Notes: generated by a model not told the origin, from the sequence alone. Positions 44,485 to 54,219 are shown, numbered from the stretch's first letter. The stretch is 64,000 bases of DNA from a marine gamma proteobacterium HTCC2143 (GCA_000169075.1 AAVT01000012.1:25733-89732), one strand, 5' to 3'. Program-made: numbers and translations.

Positions 44485-44739
44485 TTACAGGGGCAGATTA
44501 CGCGTTAAAACCTCAGCAGACTTAATAATGCGTTTTGTACGGTAGAGCTCGGGGTGCTTCTCTTCTTCACTGTATCCAACAGGCTCTCCAGCCCCAGTAT
44601 TCACAAACCAAGAGTTCTCAGGTTTACGCTCACCCAGCAGTTTCTTGAATGCACTCGGCGTAATTCCCAATGCTGCAGCCGCCGCATTGTAGGTACAGCG
44701 CGTTTTAACGCCATTGATGTAATCACGAATTATGGTCAT
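44485..44739 (-). CDS. Small conserved protein with HTH-like segment
   Basis: 84 residues from the ATG at 44739, where AGGA lies 5 bases upstream; an ATG at 44751 is the alternative. The sequence reads MTIIRDYINGVKTRCTYNAAAAALGITPSAFKKLLGERKPE with an HTH-like helix pair and a typical helix-turn (LGITPSAFKKLLG), followed by a short tail (SWFVNTGAGEPVGYSEEEKHPELY). The pattern suggests a small DNA-binding or regulatory protein. Homologues of this type occur as hypothetical proteins in gammaproteobacteria; function unknown. Confidence 0.72.
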   Translation of the reverse strand: MTIIRDYINGVKTRCTYNAAAAALGITPSAFKKLLGERKPENSWFVNTGAGEPVGYSEEEKHPELYRTKRIIKSAEVLTRNLPL

Positions 44740-44999
44740 TTTTTCCTGCATTTGGAGAGGATCCTTACACTGTTAATGTTTGTCTGTGTGCCAAAGCAAC
44801 TGGCCAAGGTTATCGGAGACTACTATAACGCTGTCAAGCTAGTCGCCACCTACTGAGTCGATAATTGTTCTATCATACCAGTTACCCGCATTTCATCCAA
44901 TTAATACGCCTAAAATTAAGTGGAGCGACAAAAACGGGCAACCTATGACCCTGTTTTCAGTGAAACGTCCTCTTATTAATTTTGATAACCAAGCTACGC

Positions 45000-46055
45000 T
45001 CAGCGCAAGGCTGAAATAGTCCAGCGCAACGTATCATTCGATATGTGCTCCATCTTTAGTGTCATCATACACCGGTGAGAGCGCACCGTACCTAACCATA
45101 ACTCCCGCCAACAAGCCAAAACAATACGGCCCTCCTCTGGATCAAGCCCTCTAACAATACGGAGCCCTGTCTGCTGAAAGCGCGCCCTAGTGGCTGTCTG
45201 GTCTATGTTACTTAGCTCATCACCCATGCCGCTCATCATGGTATGGAGATAACTCGCCGCCGCGCCGATATCGCCATCAACACCACCGATGATAGCTAAG
45301 GTCTCTGGATAATACTGCAACCCAATTAATCGAGCAGCAGTGCCAGCCAGTTCGACAGTTTCTACGGCGCCAATAACGTCTGTTAAGGCGCTTAATCCGT
45401 TACGAATATAATCCATCGCATAATTACGGTTCGCTTTCTCCAATCGAACATCATTCCAATCACCCGCTGGGGGACTGGGTTGTTGCGCCTCAATGAAAGC
45501 CGGGGGCAATTCACTCTTTGCAAATTGAAGTCGCTCGTCGTCGCGAAGGTCACAATCGTATTCTTTGAAATAACCGCAAAGACCGAACTCACCGGTCATA
45601 TCTTCGGAAACGCAGACGAAGCCCAGCCTGGCATTGTTCAGTGACACACCATTGTGGCCGTACCAGCCAGTCAAAAACCCACGACTCACACCAATAGGCA
45701 CGCCGCAAATAGTTGCCCCATGATACATCCAGCGCGGGTATCTAAATCGTACCCAAGCTTTTTGATCTGACTCATACATATATTCAACCGGCACGCCGCC
45801 GATGCCATTTGACAGCGTGTGATACTGAGCACAAGCAACTGCGTGCGGTAAACCTTCCAATCCAAGCTTTTTAAAACTACTTAAAAATTTTTCCTGATGC
45901 TGGCGACGGAACAGTTTAAACATCCAGGCTTCGACAATATCGGGGCCTTTGCGCGTTGAAACCATAAGTTGCAAGCCGAGTAAAAAGGCGTGATGGATAT
46001 GTCCTTGCGCTTTAATTGCCTTAGCGACCTGATTATTTGTGCTAGTCTTATTCAT
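45000..46055 (-). CDS. Unrecognised 351-residue protein
   Basis: Probably a real gene: long, well biased, and without signal peptide. Notable stretches are ARTHIHHAFLLG-like IHHAFLLGLQLMVSTRK, RFRYPRWMYHGATICGVPIGVSRGFLTGWYGHNG and CGYFKEYDCDLRDDERLQ, rich in Trp, Tyr and Cys (Cys-Gly-Tyr near 185). The C-terminal half is helical and Leu-rich (VRLEKANRNYAMDYIRNGLSALTDVIGA). I cannot assign a family; a remote likeness to small amidohydrolases such as ATC hydrolases is only a guess. It is divergent from an MFS transporter gene, which might be functionally linked. Confidence 0.7.
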   Translation of the reverse strand: MNKTSTNNQVAKAIKAQGHIHHAFLLGLQLMVSTRKGPDIVEAWMFKLFRRQHQEKFLSSFKKLGLEGLPHAVACAQYHTLSNGIGGVPVEYMYESDQKAWVRFRYPRWMYHGATICGVPIGVSRGFLTGWYGHNGVSLNNARLGFVCVSEDMTGEFGLCGYFKEYDCDLRDDERLQFAKSELPPAFIEAQQPSPPAGDWNDVRLEKANRNYAMDYIRNGLSALTDVIGAVETVELAGTAARLIGLQYYPETLAIIGGVDGDIGAAASYLHTMMSGMGDELSNIDQTATRARFQQTGLRIVRGLDPEEGRIVLACWRELWLGTVRSHRCMMTLKMEHISNDTLRWTISALR

Positions 46056-46205
46056 GACGCCCCTTTGCTAGGATAATAATTTCGACACGGTGCACAATGT
46101 TTCTTATCTCAAACTATCAAACCGACTCAATTCCAATCCGAATATACAAGCGCAACCTCGACAAACATGGCCACGACACCACACAATTAATAGGCTCTGC
46201 AATTC

Positions 46206-47426
46206 ATGACATCATATTACTACGGCTGGAAAATAGTCGCGGCTCTATTTGTAATTCTTCTGTTCAGCTCAGGTTTTGGCTTCTACAATCACGCGGTAAT
46301 GTTGCAAGCTCTAATAGTCGATAAAGCGCTACCGATCACGGTGGCGTCTACCGCAGTTTCTATATTTTTCCTTTCCAGTGGACTGATAGGACTGGCCGTA
46401 TCATCGGCGATTGAAAAATACGATGTCCGCTACGTCATTACCGCAGGTGCAGCCATTGCAGCCGTGTCTCTTTGCGGAATTGCTTACGTTGAAACCCCCT
46501 GGCAACTGTTTATCTGTTATAGCCTATTTGGTGTTGGCTGGTGCGCCTCAGGGCTATTACCGGCGACCACACTGGTGACACGCTGGTTTGAACATAAACG
46601 GGCCGTCGCTCTCTCGGTGACGTCAACAGGGCTATCTGTTGGGGGCGTACTTATCACACCAATAAGTGCACTATTGATTGAGCACCGCGGTATAGAGTTC
46701 TCTGTGGCTATCTTTGCTGCAATCTATTTTCTCGGTACCGTTCCCGTCTGCTGGTGGCTGCTAAAGGATGACCCTGGCGATATTGGGCTAACTGCTGACG
46801 GCCATAAACTAGACCCCTCAGACATCCAGGCAGTGAAAGGTCAAACCTTGGCTTCGGCAATGACGGGCCGATATTTTTGGGGATTAAGCGTTGCTTATAT
46901 ATTCCTAATGCTGGCTCAGGTCGGAGGTATCGCTCATCACTATGGAATAGTCGGCACGTATTTGTCGACTGATCAAGCAGCAATAGCGCTTGGTGTAATT
47001 CCCGTAGCAAGTATTATCGGCCGTTTAGCAGGCGGCTATTTACTGGGATACTTCAGTAGCAAACTATTTTCGATTGCCATGATGATACTGCAGTCTATGT
47101 CTTTAGCCTCACTGGCGTCGGCGAGCACAGTGCCCGTTTTTATAATCAGTCTCGCCTTATTTGGGATTACTATCGGCAACTTATTAATGCTGCAACCCTT
47201 GTTGATAGCGGAAACTTTTGGCCGTCGAGAGTACAGCCGGATCTACAGTGTTTCAAACTTCATGTCTACACTGGGCGTTGCCGCTGGCCCAATATTAATG
47301 GGAGTCGTTTATACTCAATTCGACAGCTATGAAGGCGCCTATCATGTTGCTAGTTTGGCGGGGCTACTGGGCTTATTGATCTTTCTCTTCGCAATTTTCC
47401 CGAATAAGCGTGGTCATCAGGCGTAG
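46206..47426 (+). CDS. MFS transporter (monocarboxylate-like)
   Basis: 406 residues with twelve hydrophobic segments in two six-helix halves. MFS landmarks are the loop 2-3 region VSSAIEKYDVRYV, LGV-like GLSVGGVLITPISALL in helix 5, and the second-half GRLAGGYLLGYFSSKL. Together with the LLPATTLVTRWFEHKRAVALSVTSTG segment it looks like the monocarboxylate-type MFS group. It would import or export an organic acid across the inner membrane. It is divergent from the unrecognised 351-residue protein, with about 150 bp between them. Confidence 0.9.
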   Translation: MTSYYYGWKIVAALFVILLFSSGFGFYNHAVMLQALIVDKALPITVASTAVSIFFLSSGLIGLAVSSAIEKYDVRYVITAGAAIAAVSLCGIAYVETPWQLFICYSLFGVGWCASGLLPATTLVTRWFEHKRAVALSVTSTGLSVGGVLITPISALLIEHRGIEFSVAIFAAIYFLGTVPVCWWLLKDDPGDIGLTADGHKLDPSDIQAVKGQTLASAMTGRYFWGLSVAYIFLMLAQVGGIAHHYGIVGTYLSTDQAAIALGVIPVASIIGRLAGGYLLGYFSSKLFSIAMMILQSMSLASLASASTVPVFIISLALFGITIGNLLMLQPLLIAETFGRREYSRIYSVSNFMSTLGVAAGPILMGVVYTQFDSYEGAYHVASLAGLLGLLIFLFAIFPNKRGHQA

Positions 47427-47617
47427 TTTTGGCAGGCAATTATGGCTAAATATCTTTATCAACATCAAGCGACACAAGCAGACTATCTACAGCAACCCAT
47501 GCATCGTGTTTATCATCACGTAGTGAACTTTTAGACCTTCATAATGGTCATTAAAATAGGGGTAAAAAGAAGCGACTTCGGAACATCGCTGCGTCGACTT
47601 AACGGCGGGGGCAACGC

Positions 47618-47923
47618 TCATGCCTTTTCAGCAACGTAAACTCTATTGTAATATAACATCCCGCGCTTAACTAAAACGTTCACCTTTTTACCTGAGAGAC
47701 AATCCTGAAAAGCTGTCTTTATATAGGTATTGTCTTCTGTTTTTATCGTCGCATGAAGAACTGGTTCCTCGCCACCTCCATCGAGATAGCCACACCCTTG
47801 AATTTCGCCTTTTATAACCCTCAGTGTTTCTTCATTTCGAGGGGTAAAAAAAATGGCCATAAAACCTATCAGGCATACCGCAAGAAAGAGTACCCAGTAC
47901 CGATTGATGTTAACTATATTCAT
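47618..47923 (-). CDS. Small protein with one membrane segment
   Basis: 101 residues: a single N-terminal hydrophobic helix (YWVLFLAVCLIGFMAIFF, about 9-26), then a polar beta-rich domain with two Cys (IQGCGYLDGGGEE; AFQDCLSGKKVNVLVK). Type II or signal-anchored topology with a periplasmic OB- or SH3-like fold is possible. No family recognised. The 191 bp before the preceding MFS stop contain nothing obvious. Confidence 0.6.
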   Translation of the reverse strand: MNIVNINRYWVLFLAVCLIGFMAIFFTPRNEETLRVIKGEIQGCGYLDGGGEEPVLHATIKTEDNTYIKTAFQDCLSGKKVNVLVKRGMLYYNRVYVAEKA

Positions 47924-48004
47924 TTAACGTGCTGCCTGAAAAGTATCGTCTTTAACCTACGGAACAAGGGCGTTAGAAATCTCATTTTAGTAGCGCATCC
48001 TTTG

Positions 48005-48250
48005 CTATTTGTAATTACCCCATGGCGATTTTTTTTCAAAAGTTGAAATATAGAAACTCTCAACTTTATCTCTCGCCCATTGCGTTTTCCGCAAAAATTT
48101 AAGGGATGACTTGATTGTCGGATCATTCTTAAAACAATTGACATTGACTTTTTGAGCAAGGCCATCCCATCCGTAGTGATCCACCAATTTCGTCACAACG
48201 ACCTCCAGTGTAACTCCATGTAATGGATTATTCGGTTGTTCTTTATTCAT
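48005..48250 (-). CDS. VF530 (DUF2132) small DNA-binding-like protein
   Basis: 81 residues from the ATG at 48250, giving MNKEQPNNPLHGVTLEVVVTKLVDHYGWDGLAQKVNVNCF, the canonical VF530 start (NPLHG, HYGW, NCF). The next stretch NDPTIKSSLKFLRKTQWARDKVE completes the fold. The family is named after a Vibrio fischeri protein whose structure is known and is thought to bind DNA; the biological role is unclear. A longer in-frame start (MCWTYN...) adds 6 residues without support. Confidence 0.9.
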   Translation of the reverse strand: MNKEQPNNPLHGVTLEVVVTKLVDHYGWDGLAQKVNVNCFKNDPTIKSSLKFLRKTQWARDKVESFYISTFEKKSPWGNYK

Positions 48251-48372
48251 GTTATAAGTCCAGCACAACTGTTCTCTTTATTTACGGTCGAAGGCCACCT
48301 AATAAGCTGGCCGATTTTCACATGACCCACCACTTTTGCACACGGAATGTACTTTCCACCAGTCTCGCCGTT

Positions 48373-48657
48373 TTACGTAATGATTGACACACCTTCAACT
48401 TCCATCACTGTTGATGCACTGGCTCGTTCAATAATCTTTACTAAAGTCGATTGCACCGTCTCGTCTTCTCGAGTGTCCTTTTCACTGACAAGCTTTTGCT
48501 CCTGAGGCTCAGCACCCTCCTCTGACGTAAAAAAAATAACAACCTCAGATGCTAGGCCGGCTGTTTTACCGAAGTACTCTAATGAGATTTTTGGATAACC
48601 ACAGAAACCTTTTTTGACCTGCTTTGCGATCCGTTTTTTTGCTTTATCCACATTCAT
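48373..48657 (-). CDS. Conserved hypothetical cytoplasmic protein
   Basis: 94 residues: MNVDKAKKRIAKQVKKGFCGYPKISLEYFGK at the N-terminus and EDETVQSTLVKIIERASASTVMEVEGVSI at the C-terminus, with an acidic middle (EEGAEPQEQKL). This pattern is common among gammaproteobacterial hypothetical proteins and looks like a small soluble alpha/beta domain. Its function is unknown. It lies 122 bp from the VF530 gene on the same strand. Confidence 0.75.
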   Translation of the reverse strand: MNVDKAKKRIAKQVKKGFCGYPKISLEYFGKTAGLASEVVIFFTSEEGAEPQEQKLVSEKDTREDETVQSTLVKIIERASASTVMEVEGVSIIT

Positions 48658-49138
48658 AATCGGGCCCGTTGTGGTGGCGAAACGTTAAACATAGAGTATT
48701 CCAGCTGTATCGCACAAGAACAGCTTCTCTTAGGAGAAATCTCATTCTGCGGCCGGCTCGGCTCGTTGATTTCCAATATATATCAATTGCTTATGGATTT
48801 ATAGTCGGAACTTAACTAGCGTAATTAATCCCTGAGGTTGCCGAGAATTTGCAAAACCTTCAGTACCACTGACGCCACTCAGCCGACAATCGACAATCGA
48901 CACAGTACAGCCACCGCAGAGCCGATAGGGTTTAATATTGACTAAGGGTTAGTTGGTCGATAGCTTGATGACTAAAGCACCTTGCAGCTTAAAGGACCAA
49001 CAGCTCGAGCTACCTTATGTCATTGTTGCAGCTATGATTCACGTCAGATTAACAGTGGACGCGTTAAGAGGATCCGTGAAAGAGTGGTTTAGGCACAGAC
49101 ATCATTGACCAGCCAACACACCTAGTTAGTGATGCCCG
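48658..49138. other. Gap without a supported gene
   Basis: 481 bp with no ORF of substance. A short run with ACAATCG repeated (around 48888-48901) is the only visible repetition. Promoter and leader of the hypothetical 94-residue gene should lie at its left end. Confidence 0.4.
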
Positions 49139-50236
49139 CTACTGAAGAAAAGGATGCGCTCTACTATAGGATCCGTTATCGAATATAACCTGGTATTCGG
49201 TCCCAGACCGGGGATCACTTACATAATAATCGGTCGTAATAATTTGTGCGCCGCTTAATTTGGCGGCAGTAAAACTCGAGGTGTCATTGTTCCTAGCTTG
49301 AATGGTGTCTGCATCGGCTCTGGTTCGCACAATATAACCATCGTTAACCAGCTGCCGGATTTTAGCCTCATCTTTTTTTGCTTGATTAATAACAAAAATT
49401 GCCGCCTCAGCCGTATCCTCCTTGGCATTGACAAACATCGCTCGATTTCTCAGGGCAGGATGTCCATCAATATAACGTTGCATCTTTTGATCGCTATGAT
49501 CCAGCACAACAATAAAACGGCCCCGGCTTTCCCCTAGTGAAGGCCAGCCGGAACACTGAATAGCTCGCTGCAGAGAGGTATAGTTGCCTCTGACTGCATC
49601 TGGTGTTATTAACTTTTTACCAAGTATTTCTCGTATCTCGTGATCAATGCTATCCAAAGCTTTTTTATCAAAAACCAGCGGTTCGGTAAATCCGGGGATG
49701 GGTATTGTTTCATCCTTAGCATTAATAGTAATAAAAATAGGCATGTGTTCGGGGTTGTGATCTGACCATTTTTTTAACGCCTTCAACCCATCCTTAAAGA
49801 TCAGATGATGGCTACGAAAATCAATATCCTGGACATGAAACATTTTCAACCCAGGCTTAGACAGCTCGTCGTCTTGGTCAAACGCTAAAGGCGACAGGCC
49901 CCGCTGAGATACCATTTGCAGCCCTAAAGGCTCGCTGTATCTGCTCCCTTCAGGATCATAAAAAACATCCATTTCAAGATTTCGTAAACCTAAATTCAGC
50001 TGTTCTAGTAGAGGAATATGGCCATAGTCAAGCGACATTGCCAGTGCTGGGTTTTGTCTTTCGAGCAACGCCAGCAAGGCGTCTTCAATAGGTTTCTTAT
50101 AGCTATTATGACTGCCGATGACCTGAATTTGGTTCAGCTTAAGCTCTTTTGAGATTGGCGGAGAGGTTGTGCAAGCGGAATGAGTCAGCGAGCTCCACAT
50201 CAACAAGACGACCGCTGAACACCATTGATAGCGCAC
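49139..50236 (-). CDS. Ca-dependent PI-PLC-like phosphodiesterase, secreted
   Basis: 365 residues with a signal peptide (MRYQWCSAVVLLMWSSLTHSA). The PLC-type TIM-barrel elements are present: QVIGSHNSYKKP (catalytic His and Asn), LEMDVFYDPEG with the acidic metal ligands, FHVQDIDF with the second His region, and RTRADADTIQARNND late. It corresponds to the Ca2+-dependent phosphoinositide phospholipase C family (PF16670 type), so it probably cleaves phosphodiester bonds of lipid headgroups. It is 83 bp downstream of the ceramidase gene on the same strand, hence a likely shared operon. Confidence 0.88.
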   Translation of the reverse strand: MRYQWCSAVVLLMWSSLTHSACTTSPPISKELKLNQIQVIGSHNSYKKPIEDALLALLERQNPALAMSLDYGHIPLLEQLNLGLRNLEMDVFYDPEGSRYSEPLGLQMVSQRGLSPLAFDQDDELSKPGLKMFHVQDIDFRSHHLIFKDGLKALKKWSDHNPEHMPIFITINAKDETIPIPGFTEPLVFDKKALDSIDHEIREILGKKLITPDAVRGNYTSLQRAIQCSGWPSLGESRGRFIVVLDHSDQKMQRYIDGHPALRNRAMFVNAKEDTAEAAIFVINQAKKDEAKIRQLVNDGYIVRTRADADTIQARNNDTSSFTAAKLSGAQIITTDYYVSDPRSGTEYQVIFDNGSYSRAHPFLQ

Positions 50237-50319
50237 CCCAAACTCCTTTATTCACTTTAATTTTAGGGTCGACTGACTGCACCCTGTCTTGCTCTTCAGC
50301 ATATCGACGGAGCAACAAG

Positions 50320-52344
50320 TCACTGACCGACTTTAAATTCCGCTGATAGCGCTTCGAATTCTTTCAATTGCCCAACTGCTGCTCGATACAGACCAAAATG
50401 TTTTATTCGATAGACTCCAGATGCCGTTCCATTAGGAATTCTCCAGACGATACGAGCGATCATCCCCTTGTCTTCCTCACGCCAACGGATAATAGTCGAC
50501 CAGTCCATGTCCCCGTGAAGTGATTGCCAATTGCCATTCGCCATCCTTTGTATTTCCAAATAATTATTCCCGCTTCTGTATTCAGCGGAAGGGTTACCCG
50601 ACCGAAAATCTGCGACAACTTCCTCGCCTACTTGGAAAGCATATTTTTTCATCGGCAGTGCGTCGCCGAATGAATGGCCCTCCAAAATAACGTCCGGCAA
50701 GTCACTCACCAGAGTCACAGGCACAGATTTCCCTCGCCAATCATCATACTCAGGCCCCGCTGGCGCCGCTAAACCAGAATCAAGTGACTGAGCGACTGCA
50801 GAGATAAATTGTTGATACGCTGGTAACGTCCATTTACCGTGCAGGGTATGCCCACCTTCATACTGCTGTGTCTCGTATTCTTCAGGCGTTGTAACATAAC
50901 CACCATAACCGTTAGCGTAACCAGCGATTATGGTATGTTTTACCCAAGACCCTAGACTTTGTCGTAGCGTTGCTCTGATACGTCTTGCAGCCATGGTAGT
51001 AATTTCTGCCGGCATGGCAACAATGGCTATAGAGCCGAGTCGCGCCACCGTGACTGATCTAATTTGCGATTGCAGTGGTACATCACCGGTGCCGGTCTCA
51101 AACAGTATTGCTTTTGGCGTCTGGCAGTCTTTCACCGTCTGAGTCCATTTTTCTGCCCCGGTGACCCAGCGGATGACAACATCCAGCCACCAACGCTGTT
51201 CGGTCATCCCCTCTTCAAACAGAAAGTTTCCACCACCGTCTTCGGTTGATCCTGCGGCAAACGTGTAGCCATAGGCCGACGGACACGTCACCTGTTCACC
51301 CGCCCCTGTAAATTGATTAGCAACAATGATTTTGGACATATCAACATAGGCGCGACGAACATCCACCGGCCCAGAAATCATTTCAGTGGCTTCGTTATAT
51401 AAGCGCTGTCCCACATCTAACTGACGGCCTCCAATAATCTCGGTGCTGTCAATGTCATTTTCACCGGGCCCGGTGTTGTCCAGATTCAGATTTGGCGTCA
51501 CATCACCGGGAGTAGATTGGGCGAACGCGGCAACAAAACCCTCATTATTGTCATAGTCTGTCTGTTCAGCTATCTCCCAAGTCGAGGCCGCATAGCCTTT
51601 ATGATCACCCGATATAAGACGATTATCGAAGGTCATTGAAGTAGGATGAACAGCAAACCAATTCACCAGACCGATCGGGCCATCTTGGCCAATCAGCTTT
51701 AGCAGCGTCATCTCGGTGTCCATCGGACTGTCATAGCGCGCCCGCTCATCGGCGGGGTTTGCATTGTAGGCCACCATAGACCGATTAGCACCGGCACCCT
51801 CTACGTCTCCTTTGTTAATCAGTATTTGACCCGGCTGTATATTCTCGTGTGCCATGCTAATAGAACGCACAATACCGCTAACGATTCGTTCGAAATGCAG
51901 CGGATAGAATGACCCCGCAAGCCCAAGCTCTGTTCTAGTATGCCAATAGCCCGCCGGCCCAGCATGGGTATGAGTTGCACTGAGAATCACATTATCGAGC
52001 GAATAAACATCATCGAACCGAGCCTGTAACCGATCGATAACTTCCAGCACAACGTTATGCTCAATACTACCAATATCAACACTCGTAAAAACCAGCCTTT
52101 GGTGACTGCCGGGATCAACAAAAATAAAGGCTCGGGATTTTAAACGAAGGTGAATGCCTTGGGTATTTTGCCCCTCTTTGCCAAATCCCCACATAGGGTT
52201 GCCGTAGGCCGGACCGGTAACATCTGCCATTCCTACGCCAATCAGATAATCCACATTATCTTCCGCACTAACTGGTATAGCGGATAGTAAAACACTGACC
52301 ACTGTTGTCAGCGCTGCTAAAAATCTAGTCGTTTTTACTCTCAC
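50320..52344 (-). CDS. Neutral/alkaline ceramidase, secreted
   Basis: 674 residues from the GTG at 52344, giving a normal signal peptide (MRVKTTRFLAALTTVVSVLLSAIPVSA); the ATG at 52389 would add 15 unusual residues. The family hydrolyses ceramide to sphingosine and fatty acid. Landmarks: GVGMADVTGPA at the mature N-terminus, SATHTHAGPAGYW (zinc His), LVNWFAVHPTSM (second zinc His) and a C-terminal immunoglobulin-like domain. In the nucleophile loop, where Pseudomonas and mammalian enzymes have a Ser before PN (GDVSPN or NLSPN), this sequence has GDVTPN, i.e. Thr, confirmed by the ACG codon. Activity should be tested rather than assumed. Confidence 0.92.
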   Translation of the reverse strand: MRVKTTRFLAALTTVVSVLLSAIPVSAEDNVDYLIGVGMADVTGPAYGNPMWGFGKEGQNTQGIHLRLKSRAFIFVDPGSHQRLVFTSVDIGSIEHNVVLEVIDRLQARFDDVYSLDNVILSATHTHAGPAGYWHTRTELGLAGSFYPLHFERIVSGIVRSISMAHENIQPGQILINKGDVEGAGANRSMVAYNANPADERARYDSPMDTEMTLLKLIGQDGPIGLVNWFAVHPTSMTFDNRLISGDHKGYAASTWEIAEQTDYDNNEGFVAAFAQSTPGDVTPNLNLDNTGPGENDIDSTEIIGGRQLDVGQRLYNEATEMISGPVDVRRAYVDMSKIIVANQFTGAGEQVTCPSAYGYTFAAGSTEDGGGNFLFEEGMTEQRWWLDVVIRWVTGAEKWTQTVKDCQTPKAILFETGTGDVPLQSQIRSVTVARLGSIAIVAMPAEITTMAARRIRATLRQSLGSWVKHTIIAGYANGYGGYVTTPEEYETQQYEGGHTLHGKWTLPAYQQFISAVAQSLDSGLAAPAGPEYDDWRGKSVPVTLVSDLPDVILEGHSFGDALPMKKYAFQVGEEVVADFRSGNPSAEYRSGNNYLEIQRMANGNWQSLHGDMDWSTIIRWREEDKGMIARIVWRIPNGTASGVYRIKHFGLYRAAVGQLKEFEALSAEFKVGQ

Positions 52345-52592
52345 CGGGCTTGGTATCCTTGTATGAATCTTCACTATCAGTATACTCATTTAGCGTCGCC
52401 ATTGCGGTTGCAAAGTACCCTGAATGGGGCATTTATCATTGCAGCCAAAAACAGAGTGAGGCTACGCACAACAATGGCACCGCTTGTTTCAAAGATCAAC
52501 TTGGGCATATCCATGAAGACCAAAGCCTCGCAAAAAGCAGACCTATGCAGCAAAATTCAACATGTTATTAAATCAGGATTAAGGAAAAAAGC

Positions 52593-53831
52593 ATGAGATT
52601 GATCCAAATAATGGTGATGCTATTCTCAGGACTGGCACTCGGCGGATGTTTTGCTGGTGGAACAATGCCTATCGCTGACCAGGCCCTTAGCGCTCCAGAA
52701 CAACTTGGCGACGGCGGTGTCTCAGACTTCTACAGCTATAAGCCTAGCCTGTCAGCCATCCCGGGGGTCCTCTTACGGCAAGAGCCGTTAGCAACCCATC
52801 AATCTATACCCGGTGCTGCTGAAAATATTAGGCTACTTTATTCGTCGACCGATGGCCTAGATGGCAAAACCGCCATTGCTGTCTCAGGTGGATTATTTCT
52901 CCCAGTAGGTACGCCGCCAGAGGCTGGCTGGCCGCTACTGCTATGGTCACACGGGACCGTTGGTATCGCCGATGTCTGTGCACCTAGCTGGACGGGTTAT
53001 GTGCCTTTTCATCAAGAGCACTTACAACAATGGCTTCAAAATGGTTACGCCATTGTTGCATCGGACTATCAGGGGCTCGGGACAGAAGGCACACATCCTT
53101 ATCTTGCTACTCGCCCTGCTGCGTACAGTAATCTTGACGTGATCCGAGCCGCACAATCAGCAGGCTTTCCATTGTCCAAAGACGTTGTCATCCTTGGCCA
53201 GTCTCAAGGTGCGGGGGCCGCGCTCGCAACCGCAGGGCATGCCTCGAGTTATGCACCTGACATCAGTATTCGTGGGGTTGTCACGACGGGAATCCCCTTT
53301 TTTACCCCTGCAGCGTTAGTAGCGGTTCAGCAAGCTCGCCCGAGGGACAAGGTAGACCCAATGCTCGGCTACAACTTTCTGGTCCTTACATTGCTTGAAC
53401 AACTAGACCCGGGCTTCGATGTCTCGGACTATGTTTATGAGCCCGCGTTGCCGATCGTACGTGCCGTGCAAACCGTGTGTAACCGTGATATGAGGAAAAA
53501 AATCCAAAGAGTTGGGCTCACCTATAACGGCACGTTCAAACGACCACCGCCACTGGAGCAAGGTTATGAGAAAATGCAATATCCAACGTTGAGGCTTGCC
53601 GTGCCGCTCTTCGTCGGAACAGGGTCTATTGACCGCGACACGCCCCCGCGCATGCAGGCTCGCTTAGTGCAAGCTGCTTGCAAAGCCGGCTCAAGCGTGT
53701 CGGCTCATTTATACAACGATTACGATCATCTGACCGCGCTCAATCGCTCGCTCGCCGACTCAATACCCTTCGTTGCAGCGGCATTTGGTGGCGTGGGGAC
53801 TGGCGGCAACTGCGATAATTTGCCGTATTAA
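52593..53831 (+). CDS. Lipoprotein alpha/beta hydrolase (secreted lipase-like)
   Basis: 412 residues, with AAGGA 8 bases before the ATG. The start MRLIQIMVMLFSGLALGGCFAGG has a lipobox LGGC, so the enzyme is tethered to a membrane. The catalytic features are LLWSHGTVGIADVCAP, the nucleophile elbow VILGQSQGAGAAL (GxSxG), and a late acid/His region (GSIDRDTPP; YNDYDHLTALNRS). It resembles the secretory-lipase group that cleaves acylglycerols. It is divergent from the ceramidase gene, with about 250 bp between starts. The locus context suggests lipid hydrolysis at the cell surface. Confidence 0.9.
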   Translation: MRLIQIMVMLFSGLALGGCFAGGTMPIADQALSAPEQLGDGGVSDFYSYKPSLSAIPGVLLRQEPLATHQSIPGAAENIRLLYSSTDGLDGKTAIAVSGGLFLPVGTPPEAGWPLLLWSHGTVGIADVCAPSWTGYVPFHQEHLQQWLQNGYAIVASDYQGLGTEGTHPYLATRPAAYSNLDVIRAAQSAGFPLSKDVVILGQSQGAGAALATAGHASSYAPDISIRGVVTTGIPFFTPAALVAVQQARPRDKVDPMLGYNFLVLTLLEQLDPGFDVSDYVYEPALPIVRAVQTVCNRDMRKKIQRVGLTYNGTFKRPPPLEQGYEKMQYPTLRLAVPLFVGTGSIDRDTPPRMQARLVQAACKAGSSVSAHLYNDYDHLTALNRSLADSIPFVAAAFGGVGTGGNCDNLPY

Positions 53832-54219
53832 TAAAATAATGAATGCCTGATCGAAAAACCAAATGAACGGCTGAAAATGCCTGAAACAGGTTCACTTTGG
53901 GAATAACTACATAATTTTGATCATATTGCTAGATCAAAACCGACGGGAATCGCACCGTCAATTGTGATCGCTGTAAGTAGGCAGTCGAGTGTAAATAATA
54001 ATCACTTGATTGCCCGTATCTAGGCCTTTTAGTCGATTAAATCCATGGTAGCTTGAAGAAAACTGGAGAATATGGATTAAACTCACTCTCTATTTTGAAT
54101 AAACTTCAAAACTGTGCAATACTTCTCTTCGTTGCGATTAGAGACTAGGTGCAGTTAAATCTGGCAATTCGTGCAAACGTGCCGTTGCGGCATTATTTTA
54201 ACCCAACAGGATCTATATC
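53832..54219. other. Upstream region of the TonB receptor with an inverted repeat
   Basis: 388 bp with no gene. TTTTGATC at 53925-53932 and GATCAAAA at 53942-53949 form an 8-bp perfect inverted repeat with a 9-base centre, a plausible regulator site. An AGGA lies 8 bases before the receptor ATG. The repeat could also be a weak hairpin. Confidence 0.45.

Noticed and set aside
48888..48901. ACAATCG repeats as the edge of a CRISPR or insertion element
   Set aside because: Two short adjacent copies only, with no spacer pattern, inverted ends or target duplication.
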